DNA of 33,176 nucleotides from the NCBI GenBank assembly GCA_902573565.1, contig CACGKI010000016.1, positions 1 to 33,176 of the forward strand, in the 5' to 3' direction. This document shows, in pieces, positions 1 to 8,781 of this stretch. Made by a program: the position numbers and the translations under genes. The notes under the pieces were generated by a model. That model had not been told where the DNA came from. It was given only the letters and a program-made list of their open reading frames with translations, and did not search any database. Each line of letters opens with the position of its first letter. Position 1 is the first letter of the stretch. The DNA is from an uncultured Prochlorococcus sp. GTDB taxonomy: Bacteria > Cyanobacteriota > Cyanobacteriia > PCC-6307 > Cyanobiaceae.

Positions 1-372
1 AAAATTATTTTTATTATTACTTTTCCCATTTTCAGTGTTTTCTATATCTGAGTTTAAAAAAACATTTGAAAAGAATAAGTATATTAAATAAAAACCAGCA
101 AAAACTCTGATAAGAATAAACTTGAGAAGAACATTAGATAATATGATCAGAATAATCCTAAATAATAAAGATATTGTAATGCCAATATTTAAGGCTCTTG
201 ACCTTAACTCTGAACTGTCGAGGGATTTAGTAAGAGAAGCTAGTGCGACAGCATTATCTGCCGATAATAATAATTCTAGAGCAATTAATATTGGTAAAAG
301 TGTAAAGATTTCGTACCAACTATCTACCTGATCTAGTGTGGGTATAAAAGAATTTATTGCAGCTGAATCCAT
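1..372 (-). CDS. TerC-family integral membrane protein, C-terminus cut by window edge
   Basis: The frame is open from an ATG at 372-370 to base 1, giving the first 124 residues of a longer protein. After a short soluble N-terminus comes a membrane segment ending in the TerC hallmark LLSADNAVALASL (about residues 37-49). A second hydrophobic segment follows a loop containing RALNIGI, then a third with AGFYLIYLFF. The acidic residue pairs in these membrane segments are typical of TerC/Alx proteins, which are linked to metal (tellurium, manganese, calcium) homeostasis. The exact substrate here is unknown. The gene is divergent from mfd, and the ATG lies 75 bases from the mfd start, so the two promoters share a short region. 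A 69-residue frame on the opposite strand (TTG at 122) is a shadow of this gene. Confidence 0.85.
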   Translation of the reverse strand, partial: MDSAAINSFIPTLDQVDSWYEIFTLLPILIALELLLSADNAVALASLTKSLDSSELRSRALNIGITISLLFRIILIILSNVLLKFILIRVFAGFYLIYLFFSNVFLNSDIENTENGKSNNKNNF

Positions 373-381
373 CAAATATTA

Positions 382-410
382 TTCACAATCAGTATAAAAT
401 CTAATATAAT
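382..410 (+). promoter_or_regulatory. Probable sigma-70 type promoter of mfd
   Basis: TTCACA at 382-387 and TATAAT at 405-410 are separated by exactly 17 bases, matching the -35/-10 consensus in all but one position. Transcription would start near 417, leaving a leader of about 30 bases before the mfd ATG at 447. The site lies in the divergent gap with the TerC-family gene. This is read from sequence only. Confidence 0.6.
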
Positions 411-446
411 GTATCGGATATTTGTAATCAAGATTGATAACTATAA

Positions 447-3400
447 ATGAGTTTAAATACTTTAGTTGATTATATTTCGAACTCACAAATTACTTCTGAA
501 TTAATAAAAAGAATTTCAAAAAATAATGAATTAAATATTGTTGGTTCAAGTAGATATGCAAAATCAATAATTTTAGATAGCATCGCAAAAAAAGAGGAGA
601 AAAATATATTATTAATTTGTCCTAATGTAGAAATTGCCTACAAATGGATTGGTTATTTTGAAAGTATAAATGATAAAGCAGTTTTATATTACCCTCCAAC
701 AGAACATCTACCATACTCATCAATTAATAAATCCAAAGAGATTGAATTTAGTCAGCTTACTGTTTTATCCAAATTAATAAAAAAAGAGAAAAATGAACTT
801 AATATTGTTATATCAACAGAGAAATCACTACAACCTCATCTAATAAATAAAAACTTATTAATTGAAAACAAGTTAGATTTGCAAAAAGGAATTCAAATCG
901 AGATTCAAGAATTAGCAAATAAACTTACTTTGCTTGGTTATACGAAGGATAATGTAACTTCAACAGAGGGATTCTGGAGTAGGAGAGGGGAAATAATAGA
1001 TATTTATCCTGTCAATAATGAGTTTCCTATAAGATTAGAATTTTTTGATAATGTAATTGAGAAGATAAGAGAATACGATCCCCATACACAGAAAACATTA
1101 GAAAATATCAATAATATTGAAATAATACAGGCTGGATTTGATTTGCTAATAAAAGATAAGTTAAATAATTTTTCAAAGAACGGTGTTTTTAATTCAGAAG
1201 ACCTAAATAAAAATAATCTTGATCGTTACTTAGGAATAATTGAAAAACAACCCTCAAATATAATAGATTTTATTGATAGGGAAACAATTCTTGTAATTGA
1301 TGAATTAGAAGATTGTACGAAATTTGCAAATAATAGGTATCTAGATTCTGAAAATAATTTTGATAATTGTGCACATGAATTAAATGAGAACCTTAAAAAT
1401 AATGACATTAATTTAGAGGCCAAACCTAATTTGCATATAAAGTTTGACGAAATATTAAATTCAATAGGAAATTTTAATTTAATAAAATTTTATGAATTTG
1501 AATCAAAAGTCAATATTGATAATAGGTTTTTGTTAAACGATAAAAGATTAAATTCATACTCTAAAAATATAGGAAAATTGTCCAATGATATAAATAAATA
1601 TATAAAAAATAATGAAAAAGTATGGATATTATCAGCACAGCCATTGAGAACTAGGACATTACTTTTTGAGCACGAATGTAATACAAATTTCTTAAACAAT
1701 CCTAATGATATTGATGAAGCATTTAAGTCCATTAATAATTCAACTCCTCTAATTTTAAAAAATAAGAACAATTATGAAATCGAGGGTTTTTATCTTCCGA
1801 TATGGAAAGTTGTCCTCATAACAGATAAAGAATTATTTTCACAACAATCTCTTTTTAATAATGTATTCATAAGAAGAAAAAAAAGAAGTGTCAATTCAAA
1901 TATAAATGTGAATAAGATTAGTCCAGGTGATTTTATAGTTCATAAAAATCATGGAATAGGAAAATTTTTAAAAATAGAAAAAATAAATATAACTGGAGAT
2001 TCAAGAGATTATTTAGTCATTCAGTATCAAGATGGGAAGATAAGTGTTGCCGCTGATCAACTTGGTAGTGTTAATAGATATAGATCAAGCGGAAAAATAA
2101 AGCCAAAAATAAATAAATTAGGAGGTATAGAATGGGAAAGAATAAAAGATAAAAATAAGAAGCAAATCAAAAAAGTTGCTGTCGATATTTTAAAACTTTA
2201 TGCAAAGAGAGAAAAATTAAAGGGGTACATATACCCAGAAGATGGTCCTTGGCAAAATGAATTAGAGGACTCATTCCCTTATCAACCAACACCTGATCAA
2301 ATTACTGCTGTAAAAGATATAAAATCTGATATGGAAAGCGATAAGCCAATGGACAGGCTAGTTTGTGGAGATGTAGGATTTGGAAAAACAGAAGTCGCTG
2401 TTCGCGCTATTTTTAAGGCTATTACATCAGGCAAGCAGGTAATATTGCTAGCACCTACAACAATCCTTGCTCAGCAACATTGGCGAACAATAAATAATAG
2501 ATTTTCACCTTATCCAATAAAAGTATCATTACTCAATAGATTCAAAACCGTTAATGAAAGAAAGGAAATCTATGCAGGTTTGAAAAATAACAAAATTGAT
2601 TTAGTTGTAGCAACGCACCAAATTTTAGGAAAAGAAATAGAAATTAAAAACTTAGGACTACTTGTTATTGATGAAGAACAAAGATTTGGAGTAAGGCAAA
2701 AGGAGAAAATTAAAAAAATCAAAACCAACATAGACGTTTTAACTCTCTCGGCAACTCCAATTCCAAGAACTCTTTATATGAGCTTATCTGGACTAAGACA
2801 AATGAGCTTACTAAATACTCCTCCTCCATCAAGAAGATCAATAAAAACATATTTATCTGAAATAGATATGGATGTTATAAGAACTGCGATTAATCAAGAA
2901 CTTGATAGGGGAGGACAAATTTTTTATGTTCTTCCTAGAATTTCTGATATTGATCAAGCAGTAAACAAATTAAAAAATATGTTTCCCAGCTTAAAATTTA
3001 TTGTTGCTCATGGGCAAATGATCGAAACAGAGCTTGAAAATGCAATGATTGCTTTTAATAATGGTGAAGTAGATCTAATGATATGCACAACGATAATTGA
3101 AAGTGGGTTAGACATCCCTAAAGTAAATACAATCATTATTGAAGATTCTCACAAGTTTGGACTATCACAACTCTATCAACTTAGAGGAAGAGTTGGAAGA
3201 AGCGGTGTACAAGCACATGCTTGGCTATTTTATCCAAATATAAATAAAATTAATGACGCTGCGAAACAAAGATTGAAAGCTATAAAAGATTTTTCCGAAC
3301 TTGGAAGTGGATACCAACTTGCTATGAAAGATATGGAAATAAGAGGTGTTGGAAGTTTACTAGGAGAAGAACAAAGTGGGAAAGTTAATGCTATTGGATA

Positions 3401-3947
3401 TGACTTGTACATTGAAATGCTCCACGAGGCTATTTCAGAAATTAGTGGACAAGAAATACCAGAAGTTAGTGATACACAAATTGATCTTCCAATAAATGCA
3501 TTTATACCTGCAACATGGATATTAAACAGGGAAGAAAAGCTTGACGCCTACAAATCTGCTACTGAATGTTCTAATAATAATGAATTAACGGATTTAGCTA
3601 CAGACTGGATTAATAGATATGGAACTTTGCCTAAACCTGTTGAATCATTAATTATGCTGATGAGACTAAAATTAATAGCTAAAAAATGTGGTTTTAAAAA
3701 AATTAAACTAAAAAAACCAAACATAGTCATAGAAACAAAATTAAAAAAATCTACTTTTAAAATACTTAAAAATTCATTACCAAGTAGTGTTCAAAATAAA
3801 TTTAATTTTGATGAAGGTGAACAGTGTTCCTTAATAACTATAAGAGGTTTAGGAGTTACTGAGATTCAAAATCAAATTGAACAATTAATGCATTGGTTTG
3901 GATCGTTCATAGATGAAATAAATAATTTCGACAAAGATCTACTTTAA
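447..3947 (+). CDS. mfd: Transcription-repair coupling factor Mfd
   Basis: Mfd is the DNA translocase that removes RNA polymerase stalled at lesions and recruits UvrA for nucleotide excision repair. The 1166-residue length is normal for the family. An N-terminal UvrB-like region (about 1-250) contains the TEGFWSRRGEIIDIYP motif. A CarD-like RNA-polymerase-interaction domain begins near residue 490 with SPGDFIVHKNHGIGKF. The superfamily 2 helicase core has Walker A GDVGFGKT (641-648), the DEEQ box at 742-745, and the TRG region LRGRVGRSG. A C-terminal UvrA-blocking domain (about 1000-1166) completes it. The ATG start follows a good promoter. The gene is monocistronic or precedes the tiny membrane gene at 4031. 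Nothing is truncated. Confidence 0.97.
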   Translation: MSLNTLVDYISNSQITSELIKRISKNNELNIVGSSRYAKSIILDSIAKKEEKNILLICPNVEIAYKWIGYFESINDKAVLYYPPTEHLPYSSINKSKEIEFSQLTVLSKLIKKEKNELNIVISTEKSLQPHLINKNLLIENKLDLQKGIQIEIQELANKLTLLGYTKDNVTSTEGFWSRRGEIIDIYPVNNEFPIRLEFFDNVIEKIREYDPHTQKTLENINNIEIIQAGFDLLIKDKLNNFSKNGVFNSEDLNKNNLDRYLGIIEKQPSNIIDFIDRETILVIDELEDCTKFANNRYLDSENNFDNCAHELNENLKNNDINLEAKPNLHIKFDEILNSIGNFNLIKFYEFESKVNIDNRFLLNDKRLNSYSKNIGKLSNDINKYIKNNEKVWILSAQPLRTRTLLFEHECNTNFLNNPNDIDEAFKSINNSTPLILKNKNNYEIEGFYLPIWKVVLITDKELFSQQSLFNNVFIRRKKRSVNSNINVNKISPGDFIVHKNHGIGKFLKIEKINITGDSRDYLVIQYQDGKISVAADQLGSVNRYRSSGKIKPKINKLGGIEWERIKDKNKKQIKKVAVDILKLYAKREKLKGYIYPEDGPWQNELEDSFPYQPTPDQITAVKDIKSDMESDKPMDRLVCGDVGFGKTEVAVRAIFKAITSGKQVILLAPTTILAQQHWRTINNRFSPYPIKVSLLNRFKTVNERKEIYAGLKNNKIDLVVATHQILGKEIEIKNLGLLVIDEEQRFGVRQKEKIKKIKTNIDVLTLSATPIPRTLYMSLSGLRQMSLLNTPPPSRRSIKTYLSEIDMDVIRTAINQELDRGGQIFYVLPRISDIDQAVNKLKNMFPSLKFIVAHGQMIETELENAMIAFNNGEVDLMICTTIIESGLDIPKVNTIIIEDSHKFGLSQLYQLRGRVGRSGVQAHAWLFYPNINKINDAAKQRLKAIKDFSELGSGYQLAMKDMEIRGVGSLLGEEQSGKVNAIGYDLYIEMLHEAISEISGQEIPEVSDTQIDLPINAFIPATWILNREEKLDAYKSATECSNNNELTDLATDWINRYGTLPKPVESLIMLMRLKLIAKKCGFKKIKLKKPNIVIETKLKKSTFKILKNSLPSSVQNKFNFDEGEQCSLITIRGLGVTEIQNQIEQLMHWFGSFIDEINNFDKDLL

Positions 3948-4030
3948 AAAAATAATTAATTATTAAATAATTATTTAAAATCCGCGAAAAAGTTTAATTT
4001 CGGTTAGGTTTGTAAAAATTTTAATTTTAT

Positions 4031-4192
4031 ATGGGTGAATATATAGATGTTGGAATTCAAAATTCAATTTTGCCCTTAACAATAATTTTGTCATCGTTGA
4101 TACTCGGAATTTATGCACTTTTTGGGGTGGAAACAGAAAATGATGATGACGACTCTGATTCAGGTAGTGGTGGTTTAATGCAACCAATTTGA
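4031..4192 (+). CDS. Small single-pass membrane protein with acidic Ser/Gly tail
   Basis: An ATG frame of 53 residues contains one hydrophobic segment (about 13-32, LPLTIILSSLILGIYALF) followed by an acidic tail of alternating Asp, Ser and Gly ending in GGLMQPI. The hydrophobic segment with a charged cytosolic or stromal-like tail resembles the many small thylakoid or plasma-membrane subunits of cyanobacteria, but I do not recognise the family and assign no function. It sits 83 bases after mfd on the same strand and ends two bases before the stop of the convergent gene. Codon usage matches its neighbours, and the composition is too structured for a chance frame. Confidence 0.7.
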   Translation: MGEYIDVGIQNSILPLTIILSSLILGIYALFGVETENDDDDSDSGSGGLMQPI

Positions 4193-4194
4193 TA

Positions 4195-4563
4195 CTATTT
4201 ATAAGAAATTTGTTTCGACTTCCTTTTAACAACCCTAAATAATCTATAAATAGATCCTAGAAATAAAATTAAAGATGATAATAATGAAATAAATATAAAA
4301 ATTACCAGAAAAATATCATAGAGATTTAAAAAGAGATCAATTATTAAAATAAAAGATTTATTAAACGTTGTAGACAGGTTCCGAATCAACAAACTTTTAT
4401 TAGGTATGAGATAATTTATGTAAAACAATATAAGACTGAAAATAAACATAAAAGCAGATTCTGTGAATAATCTTCTTTTTGATTTTCGTCTTAAACTTAA
4501 TTTTTTTTTGAAAATATATTTATCAGACTTCTTATTCAAATTGGGAATGTTTAAATCTGCCAT
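4195..4563 (-). CDS. Hypothetical membrane protein with very basic N-terminus
   Basis: This 122-residue protein is not recognised. The first 32 residues are highly basic (KKKLSLRRKSKRR), followed by two hydrophobic segments at roughly 37-55 and 75-107 and a basic tail (RVVKRKSKQ). The charge pattern predicts a two-pass membrane protein with both ends in the cytoplasm. It begins at an ATG at 4563. It lies 91 bases downstream of the DUF4335 gene on the same strand and may be the last member of the dapB-led leftward transcript. Confidence 0.65.
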   Translation of the reverse strand: MADLNIPNLNKKSDKYIFKKKLSLRRKSKRRLFTESAFMFIFSLILFYINYLIPNKSLLIRNLSTTFNKSFILIIDLFLNLYDIFLVIFIFISLLSSLILFLGSIYRLFRVVKRKSKQISYK

Positions 4564-4654
4564 ACGTCAAAATTCGTAGGATAAATTAAAAATTTATTTT
4601 GAATAGAAAATTAACCCATACTATCGTTTTTATACTAAATATGCTACAAAGCTT

Positions 4655-5245
4655 TTACCTTGGAATGATTAGTTCATTTTTTTCTTTATTTTCAAGGGGA
4701 TTATAAAGATAAATAAGAGTAGAAGAAAACAAAACAATTGAACAGATTGAGATGATCGGTGGCAAAAAAATATTTAAAAATTTAACTTTGCTAGTTAATG
4801 GAAATCTTACTTTTTTGGGAATATTATTAAAAAAACCTGATTTTTTTATTCTGACTTTTGATGATTCATTTAATTGGTCAAAACAATTTATTATATCTGA
4901 TAAAAGAGAATTACCAATCTTTATAATTAACGGTTTAACATCTGGCTTAGAGCTCTTTAGAACAACATTATGTATATAAAGGTTGTCAGCTTTTATATCG
5001 ATCAAATTGGACTCATATATTGGGGTTTCATTAGTTATCAATAGATTTGAATAAGTATAAAATGCATACATAATTTGAGCTAAATGGTCAATTTTTCCTT
5101 CAATAAGTGGTTTATCAATAATGTTTAATTTCCAATCCGAAATTATAGATATTTGATCTTTATCTTCATTATTTGAATGATCTGGTAAACCTATGATTTC
5201 CAGACTGACTGAAGATTGATGAAATGATAATCTATTTTGCAACAT
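4655..5245 (-). CDS. DUF4335-family protein, C-terminally membrane anchored
   Basis: This 196-residue protein resembles the cyanobacterial DUF4335 family. Its N-terminal half (SSVSLEIIGLPDH, a WKLNIIDKPLIEGKIDHL segment) is soluble and beta-rich. A basic linker (about 133-152) leads to one hydrophobic segment (about 157-181) and a short charged tail. The function of the family is unknown. The gene starts one base after the stop of the DUF3038 gene, so the two are probably translationally coupled. The same pairing is, as I recall, common in cyanobacteria, and it supports both assignments. A 75-residue frame on the opposite strand (4752) is a shadow. Confidence 0.7.
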   Translation of the reverse strand: MLQNRLSFHQSSVSLEIIGLPDHSNNEDKDQISIISDWKLNIIDKPLIEGKIDHLAQIMYAFYTYSNLLITNETPIYESNLIDIKADNLYIHNVVLKSSKPDVKPLIIKIGNSLLSDIINCFDQLNESSKVRIKKSGFFNNIPKKVRFPLTSKVKFLNIFLPPIISICSIVLFSSTLIYLYNPLENKEKNELIIPR

Positions 5246-5246
5246 A

Positions 5247-5711
5247 TTAAAAATCTAATAAAAAATTCTTTAACTTTTTATAGCCCTCATTAGAAATACA
5301 AAGTGATAATATTAGTAATGATTTTATGATAATTTCGTCATTTTCTGTTTGATTTAAAAGCTTTTTCACTCTTATACTATTTATATTAAATCTCTCATAA
5401 ATTAACTCTCTAAATCTATTATGAAAATCACACCAAATAACTGAATTCATTTTAGAGTCTTCCTTAGATTGGAGTATTTTCTTTATAAAAGGATATAAAT
5501 ATCTAGACATTTCTACCGTAATTTTTATTAAAGCATCAAATTCTTCTATTTTTATATTGTGATTTATGTAAGATTTTCTTAATGGATTATTATTCCTTAA
5601 TTTCCAAATGGTTATTTTATTTGGCAAAACATCATTTAAATTTAATCTATTAGATAAAGCATAAAGAGAACCTATACCATTTAAATCTATTGTCTCGAGT
5701 ATTAATAACAA
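5247..5711 (-). CDS. DUF3038-family cyanobacterial protein, start codon uncertain
   Basis: The frame matches the pattern of DUF3038: an L-L-L-ILETIDLNG opening, then a segment like LPNKITIWKLRNNNPLRK, then a helical C-terminal half. Function is unknown. The only conventional start is TTG at 5711, but the frame stays open upstream to a stop at 5783-5781. The residues encoded there (VTRQSIEKLDF directly before the TTG) look like genuine protein, because family members usually have several residues ahead of the leucine-rich helix. No ATG, GTG or other TTG exists in that stretch, only ATT or ATA codons (for example ATT at 5771). The true start may therefore be non-canonical. The gene is between the DUF2949 gene (99 bases upstream) and the DUF4335 gene (one base downstream). 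Confidence 0.72.
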   Translation of the reverse strand: MLLILETIDLNGIGSLYALSNRLNLNDVLPNKITIWKLRNNNPLRKSYINHNIKIEEFDALIKITVEMSRYLYPFIKKILQSKEDSKMNSVIWCDFHNRFRELIYERFNINSIRVKKLLNQTENDEIIIKSLLILSLCISNEGYKKLKNFLLDF

Positions 5712-5810
5712 AAAATCAAGCTTCTCTATAGATTGTCTTGTTACCTGATTTCCTTTAATTTTAAGTGTAATTGTTCTTGATTAAAACGTGAGCTAATTAT
5801 AACAGAATTA

Positions 5811-6008
5811 TTATTCCATTTTTTGAAATAAATATGAATATAACTTATCAAGTTCTTCAATAGTTAGCATTCCATAACTCCATAATAAGATTGGTAAAGT
5901 GGTTTTATTTTTTATAGATAACTTTAGACCAAGCTCAATAGAAGACTCCTTTAAACCTACTTCATTAAGTAAATAAAATATCATATCATTGTACAAATTA
6001 TTATTCAT
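5811..6008 (-). CDS. DUF2949-family small protein
   Basis: A 65-residue helical protein whose C-terminal half carries the DUF2949 hallmark: LPILLWSYGMLTIEELDKLYSYL, corresponding to the family pattern LP-x-LW-x-YG-L/M-x-T-x-x-x-L. The N-terminal half is amphipathic and predicts helices. Its function is not known, and the family is essentially restricted to cyanobacteria. It starts at an ATG five bases after the stop of the UbiH-like gene and so is probably part of the same transcript. Confidence 0.75.
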   Translation of the reverse strand: MNNNLYNDMIFYLLNEVGLKESSIELGLKLSIKNKTTLPILLWSYGMLTIEELDKLYSYLFQKME

Positions 6009-6013
6009 GAATC

Positions 6014-7168
6014 TTATTTAATTCTTGAGTAAATGAGGGATTTAGTCATTCTATTTAGGACTAATTTTCTTATAAAAAGAAAATTATTTAAAAGTAAAAA
6101 TGAAAATTTTCTTAATGGGAAAAATAATAGGTTCCTATTCGCAAAAATTGAAATCAATGAGTCAGTTATGAAAATAGTAAAAATAATATCTAAAATCCTG
6201 CTTGAAACATATTTAAATTTAAAAAAAATCAACTCCATTTTAGTAATAGCAGTATTTTCATTAAAAAGATCAAAAATAGTATTAACATCTCTCCAACAAC
6301 TATTTAGACCCTGACCACCAACAGGATGAAATGTATGAAATGCATCACCTACAAAAACTAATTTTTTAAAATTTAAAACTGGTAAATTTAGAGATAATGA
6401 AACTGGAAAAATATTAAATTCGCCAATTATTTGATCTAACTTAAATTCATCAGGCAGAATAGTTGATAAATTATCCATTAAAAAATTCTTATCAGAATTT
6501 AACCTTTCAATAGCCTTTAAAGTGCTGGAAGTCCAAATTACTTGATATAAATTTTTTTCTAAAGGTAATAATGCTAGTGGTCCTTCTTTTCTAAAAATTT
6601 CGTAAGCACGCTTTTCACAATTACCTCTAAGTAAGACCTTAAAAGTTAAACAAGACTGATCATAGGATTTTTTTAAATCTACAAAATCAATTAATTTTTT
6701 ATCAAGTGAGTTTGCTCCTGTTGAAAAGAATTGATAATCAAATAATAATTTTTTACGTAACAATCTTTGCGGCATAATAAAAAAAATATTTTCATAATTT
6801 TCAATCTCTTGAAAAAATATGTTCATAAGATCTGAATGTTTAACTACCCAGCCAATATTTTCAGCAGAGCTTATATCATCATCTAAATCAAAAATTGATA
6901 AGTTGGTTTTAACAGAAGTTACACTATCTGAAATTGAAAGGGTATCAAAGCCATATAAATAAGGTTCTAATTTTTCCCAAAGTCTGAATTTAGATAAAAT
7001 TTTTCTTGTTGAGTGAGTAATAGCATAAGTTTTGTCTTTATCAATTAGTCTATCTTTTGTTAATAAATCAGTTAAAAAAATATTGCAATCAAATTTTGAG
7101 AGTGCAATCGAAAGTAATAAACCTGTTGGACCCGAGCCAACAATTTTGAAATTGAATTTATTTTTCAT
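6014..7168 (-). CDS. UbiH/VisC-like FAD-dependent monooxygenase
   Basis: This 384-residue protein has the aromatic hydroxylase fold of the UbiH/Coq6/VisC group. The N-terminal Rossmann motif is VGSGPTGLLLS (10-20) and the flavin-binding GD motif is FVGDAFHTFHPVGGQGLN (272-289), with EGPLALLPL at 195-203. The middle DG motif, normally GADGANS, reads FSTGANS (148-154), so the conserved Asp is Thr. Family members hydroxylate quinone precursors or other aromatics using NADPH and oxygen. Cyanobacterial plastoquinone synthesis does not use the Ubi route known from E. coli, so the substrate is unclear. A hydrophobic, basic C-terminal tail (about 310-384) may associate with membranes. It lies 19 bases after the membrane-protein gene and five before DUF2949. 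Confidence 0.8.
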   Translation of the reverse strand: MKNKFNFKIVGSGPTGLLLSIALSKFDCNIFLTDLLTKDRLIDKDKTYAITHSTRKILSKFRLWEKLEPYLYGFDTLSISDSVTSVKTNLSIFDLDDDISSAENIGWVVKHSDLMNIFFQEIENYENIFFIMPQRLLRKKLLFDYQFFSTGANSLDKKLIDFVDLKKSYDQSCLTFKVLLRGNCEKRAYEIFRKEGPLALLPLEKNLYQVIWTSSTLKAIERLNSDKNFLMDNLSTILPDEFKLDQIIGEFNIFPVSLSLNLPVLNFKKLVFVGDAFHTFHPVGGQGLNSCWRDVNTIFDLFNENTAITKMELIFFKFKYVSSRILDIIFTIFITDSLISIFANRNLLFFPLRKFSFLLLNNFLFIRKLVLNRMTKSLIYSRIK

Positions 7169-7187
7169 CAGATAATATAAATAGCAA

Positions 7188-7829
7188 CTATTTTTTCATG
7201 TAAATATAGCAAATTTCCTCAAAGGCCGGTCTTAATAAATAGGGGTACTCACCAACCCATAAGTTAATTTCTGGTAGCCAAGCATCGGTTAAATAAAAAT
7301 CTCTGTCAAAATTACGGTTATTTGATGTCAATAAACATCTAATACTCGAACCCACTCTAATTTGACTGTGCTTATTTTCCATGGGGAAACTTAACTTATC
7401 TAAATAACCATCTTCATCTTCTAATTCAAGCACTAACCAAGTCCTTTTATTTTCGATAATTTCTAAACGACCTTGCCTATTAGATTGTTCTCTTGAACTT
7501 TCTATTTTCTCTGTTTTATAGATATCTGATACATAGCCATCAAATATAGAAAAAAATTTATATTTTCGTAATTGTAGATTTTTTCTACTTGATTCAAGAA
7601 TTGGGCCCCAGATGATATACAGAAAGAAAACTAAACATAGCAATAACCAGAAATTATTTGTTTGATCTCCAGTCGAACTAATTATTAATGAGATAAATCC
7701 ACCAATTGAAGAAACTATTACTCTTTGAAGAATTTTTCTTGGATTACCCAAAGTGTACTTAAATTGACTCCCAGTACCCACTGCAGGAATAAGTTTTGAA
7801 ATTTGATTTGAATTAATTGGAATTAGCAT
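7188..7829 (-). CDS. Conserved cyanobacterial membrane protein, function unknown
   Basis: This 213-residue protein begins with a polar segment containing KLIPAVGTGSQFKYTLGNP. Two hydrophobic segments follow (about 35-52 and 59-77), then a longer soluble domain rich in charged residues that includes TWLVLELEDEDGYLDKLSFPM. The overall layout matches a conserved family in cyanobacteria (and I believe plastid-bearing eukaryotes), but I cannot name it. The gene starts one base after the dapB stop and is very likely co-transcribed with it. The start is the ATG at 7829. No enzymatic motif is visible. Confidence 0.7.
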   Translation of the reverse strand: MLIPINSNQISKLIPAVGTGSQFKYTLGNPRKILQRVIVSSIGGFISLIISSTGDQTNNFWLLLCLVFFLYIIWGPILESSRKNLQLRKYKFFSIFDGYVSDIYKTEKIESSREQSNRQGRLEIIENKRTWLVLELEDEDGYLDKLSFPMENKHSQIRVGSSIRCLLTSNNRNFDRDFYLTDAWLPEINLWVGEYPYLLRPAFEEICYIYMKK

Positions 7830-7830
7830 T

Positions 7831-8679
7831 TTAAAAAATCAATTTTTCAAGTCCGTAAACTAAAGTTTCATAATTACCTATTTTTTTAATCGCCTGTAAA
7901 ACACCTGGCATGTAGGCCTTTCTATCAATAGTGTCATGCTTAATTGTATAAGTTTCCCCTGGAGAGCCCATAATTACTAACTGATGGGCTAATAATCCTG
8001 GTAATCGTACAGAATGTATATTAATTCCTGAATCTCTGACGCCTCCCCGCACTCCTTTTAATGACTCGAACTCCTTTACTAAGTTCTGATTAAATTTCTT
8101 TGGATATTCTTCAATCATTTCGGCAGTTTTTATACAAGTCCCACTTGGAGAATCAGCTTTTTGATTATGATGCATCTCTATTAATTCAATATTGTCATAA
8201 AACTTCGCTGCTACAGAAGCTGCTTGCTGAAGAAGAACCATACCTACTGAAAAATTAGGAATTATTGCACAACCAACACTTGCCTTCTTAGCAAAAACAG
8301 ACAAATCTTTTATTTGCAAAGAGCTTAGACCTGTAGTTCCAACAACTGGTGAAATACCATATGCGATTGCTGATCTGGTATTTTCATACACAGAATCAGG
8401 ATGAGTAAAATCAACCAAAACAGGCTGGATATTTTCATTTCTGTAATTTTGACTAACAGAACATAAAGTTCCTTCAAAATCATTTGAAACAAAAATATCA
8501 CAATTTTTAACCTTCAATAATTCAGAAATATTTGAGCCATTGTTCTTTTCGTTTATGTCGATTGCTGCAACAAGTTGACAATCTGCGGAGTTTAATACAG
8601 TATTCACAACTTCGCTACCCATTCGCCCTAAAGCTCCGGAAACTAGTACTGGTATAGGTTTTTTAGAATTTTCAGTCAT
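7831..8679 (-). CDS. dapB: 4-hydroxy-tetrahydrodipicolinate reductase DapB
   Basis: DapB reduces 4-hydroxy-tetrahydrodipicolinate with NAD(P)H in lysine and diaminopimelate (peptidoglycan) synthesis. The 282 residues include the nucleotide-binding loop SGALGRMG (14-21), the VGTTGL motif (113-118), and the catalytic signature [14 protein letters not shown] with the His pair at 170-171, Lys at 174 and the substrate-binding SGT at 179-181. Length is normal. The ATG at 8679 lies 102 bases from the divergent chlH start. It leads the run of leftward genes to about 4655, and a promoter in the 8680-8781 gap would drive them. Confidence 0.96.
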   Translation of the reverse strand: MTENSKKPIPVLVSGALGRMGSEVVNTVLNSADCQLVAAIDINEKNNGSNISELLKVKNCDIFVSNDFEGTLCSVSQNYRNENIQPVLVDFTHPDSVYENTRSAIAYGISPVVGTTGLSSLQIKDLSVFAKKASVGCAIIPNFSVGMVLLQQAASVAAKFYDNIELIEMHHNQKADSPSGTCIKTAEMIEEYPKKFNQNLVKEFESLKGVRGGVRDSGINIHSVRLPGLLAHQLVIMGSPGETYTIKHDTIDRKAYMPGVLQAIKKIGNYETLVYGLEKLIF

Positions 8680-8781
8680 TTTTTTAAAAAATTTTTTTTT
8701 AAAGGTTGTTACACGCTATTTATATTGCACACAATAACGTCTTTTCATTCGTAGTCTGGTAGAAATACTTAAAGAAAATCA

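Noticed and set aside
122..331. 69-residue plus-strand frame at the window start
   Set aside because: The opposite strand carries an edge-truncated TerC-family gene with clear motifs covering the same bases; the plus frame is a shadow with a TTG start.
3947..3985. AT-rich inverted repeat (ATAATTAATTATTAAATAATTATT) after mfd as a terminator
   Set aside because: The pairing is only A-T and there is no clean T tract after it; such repeats are expected from base composition.
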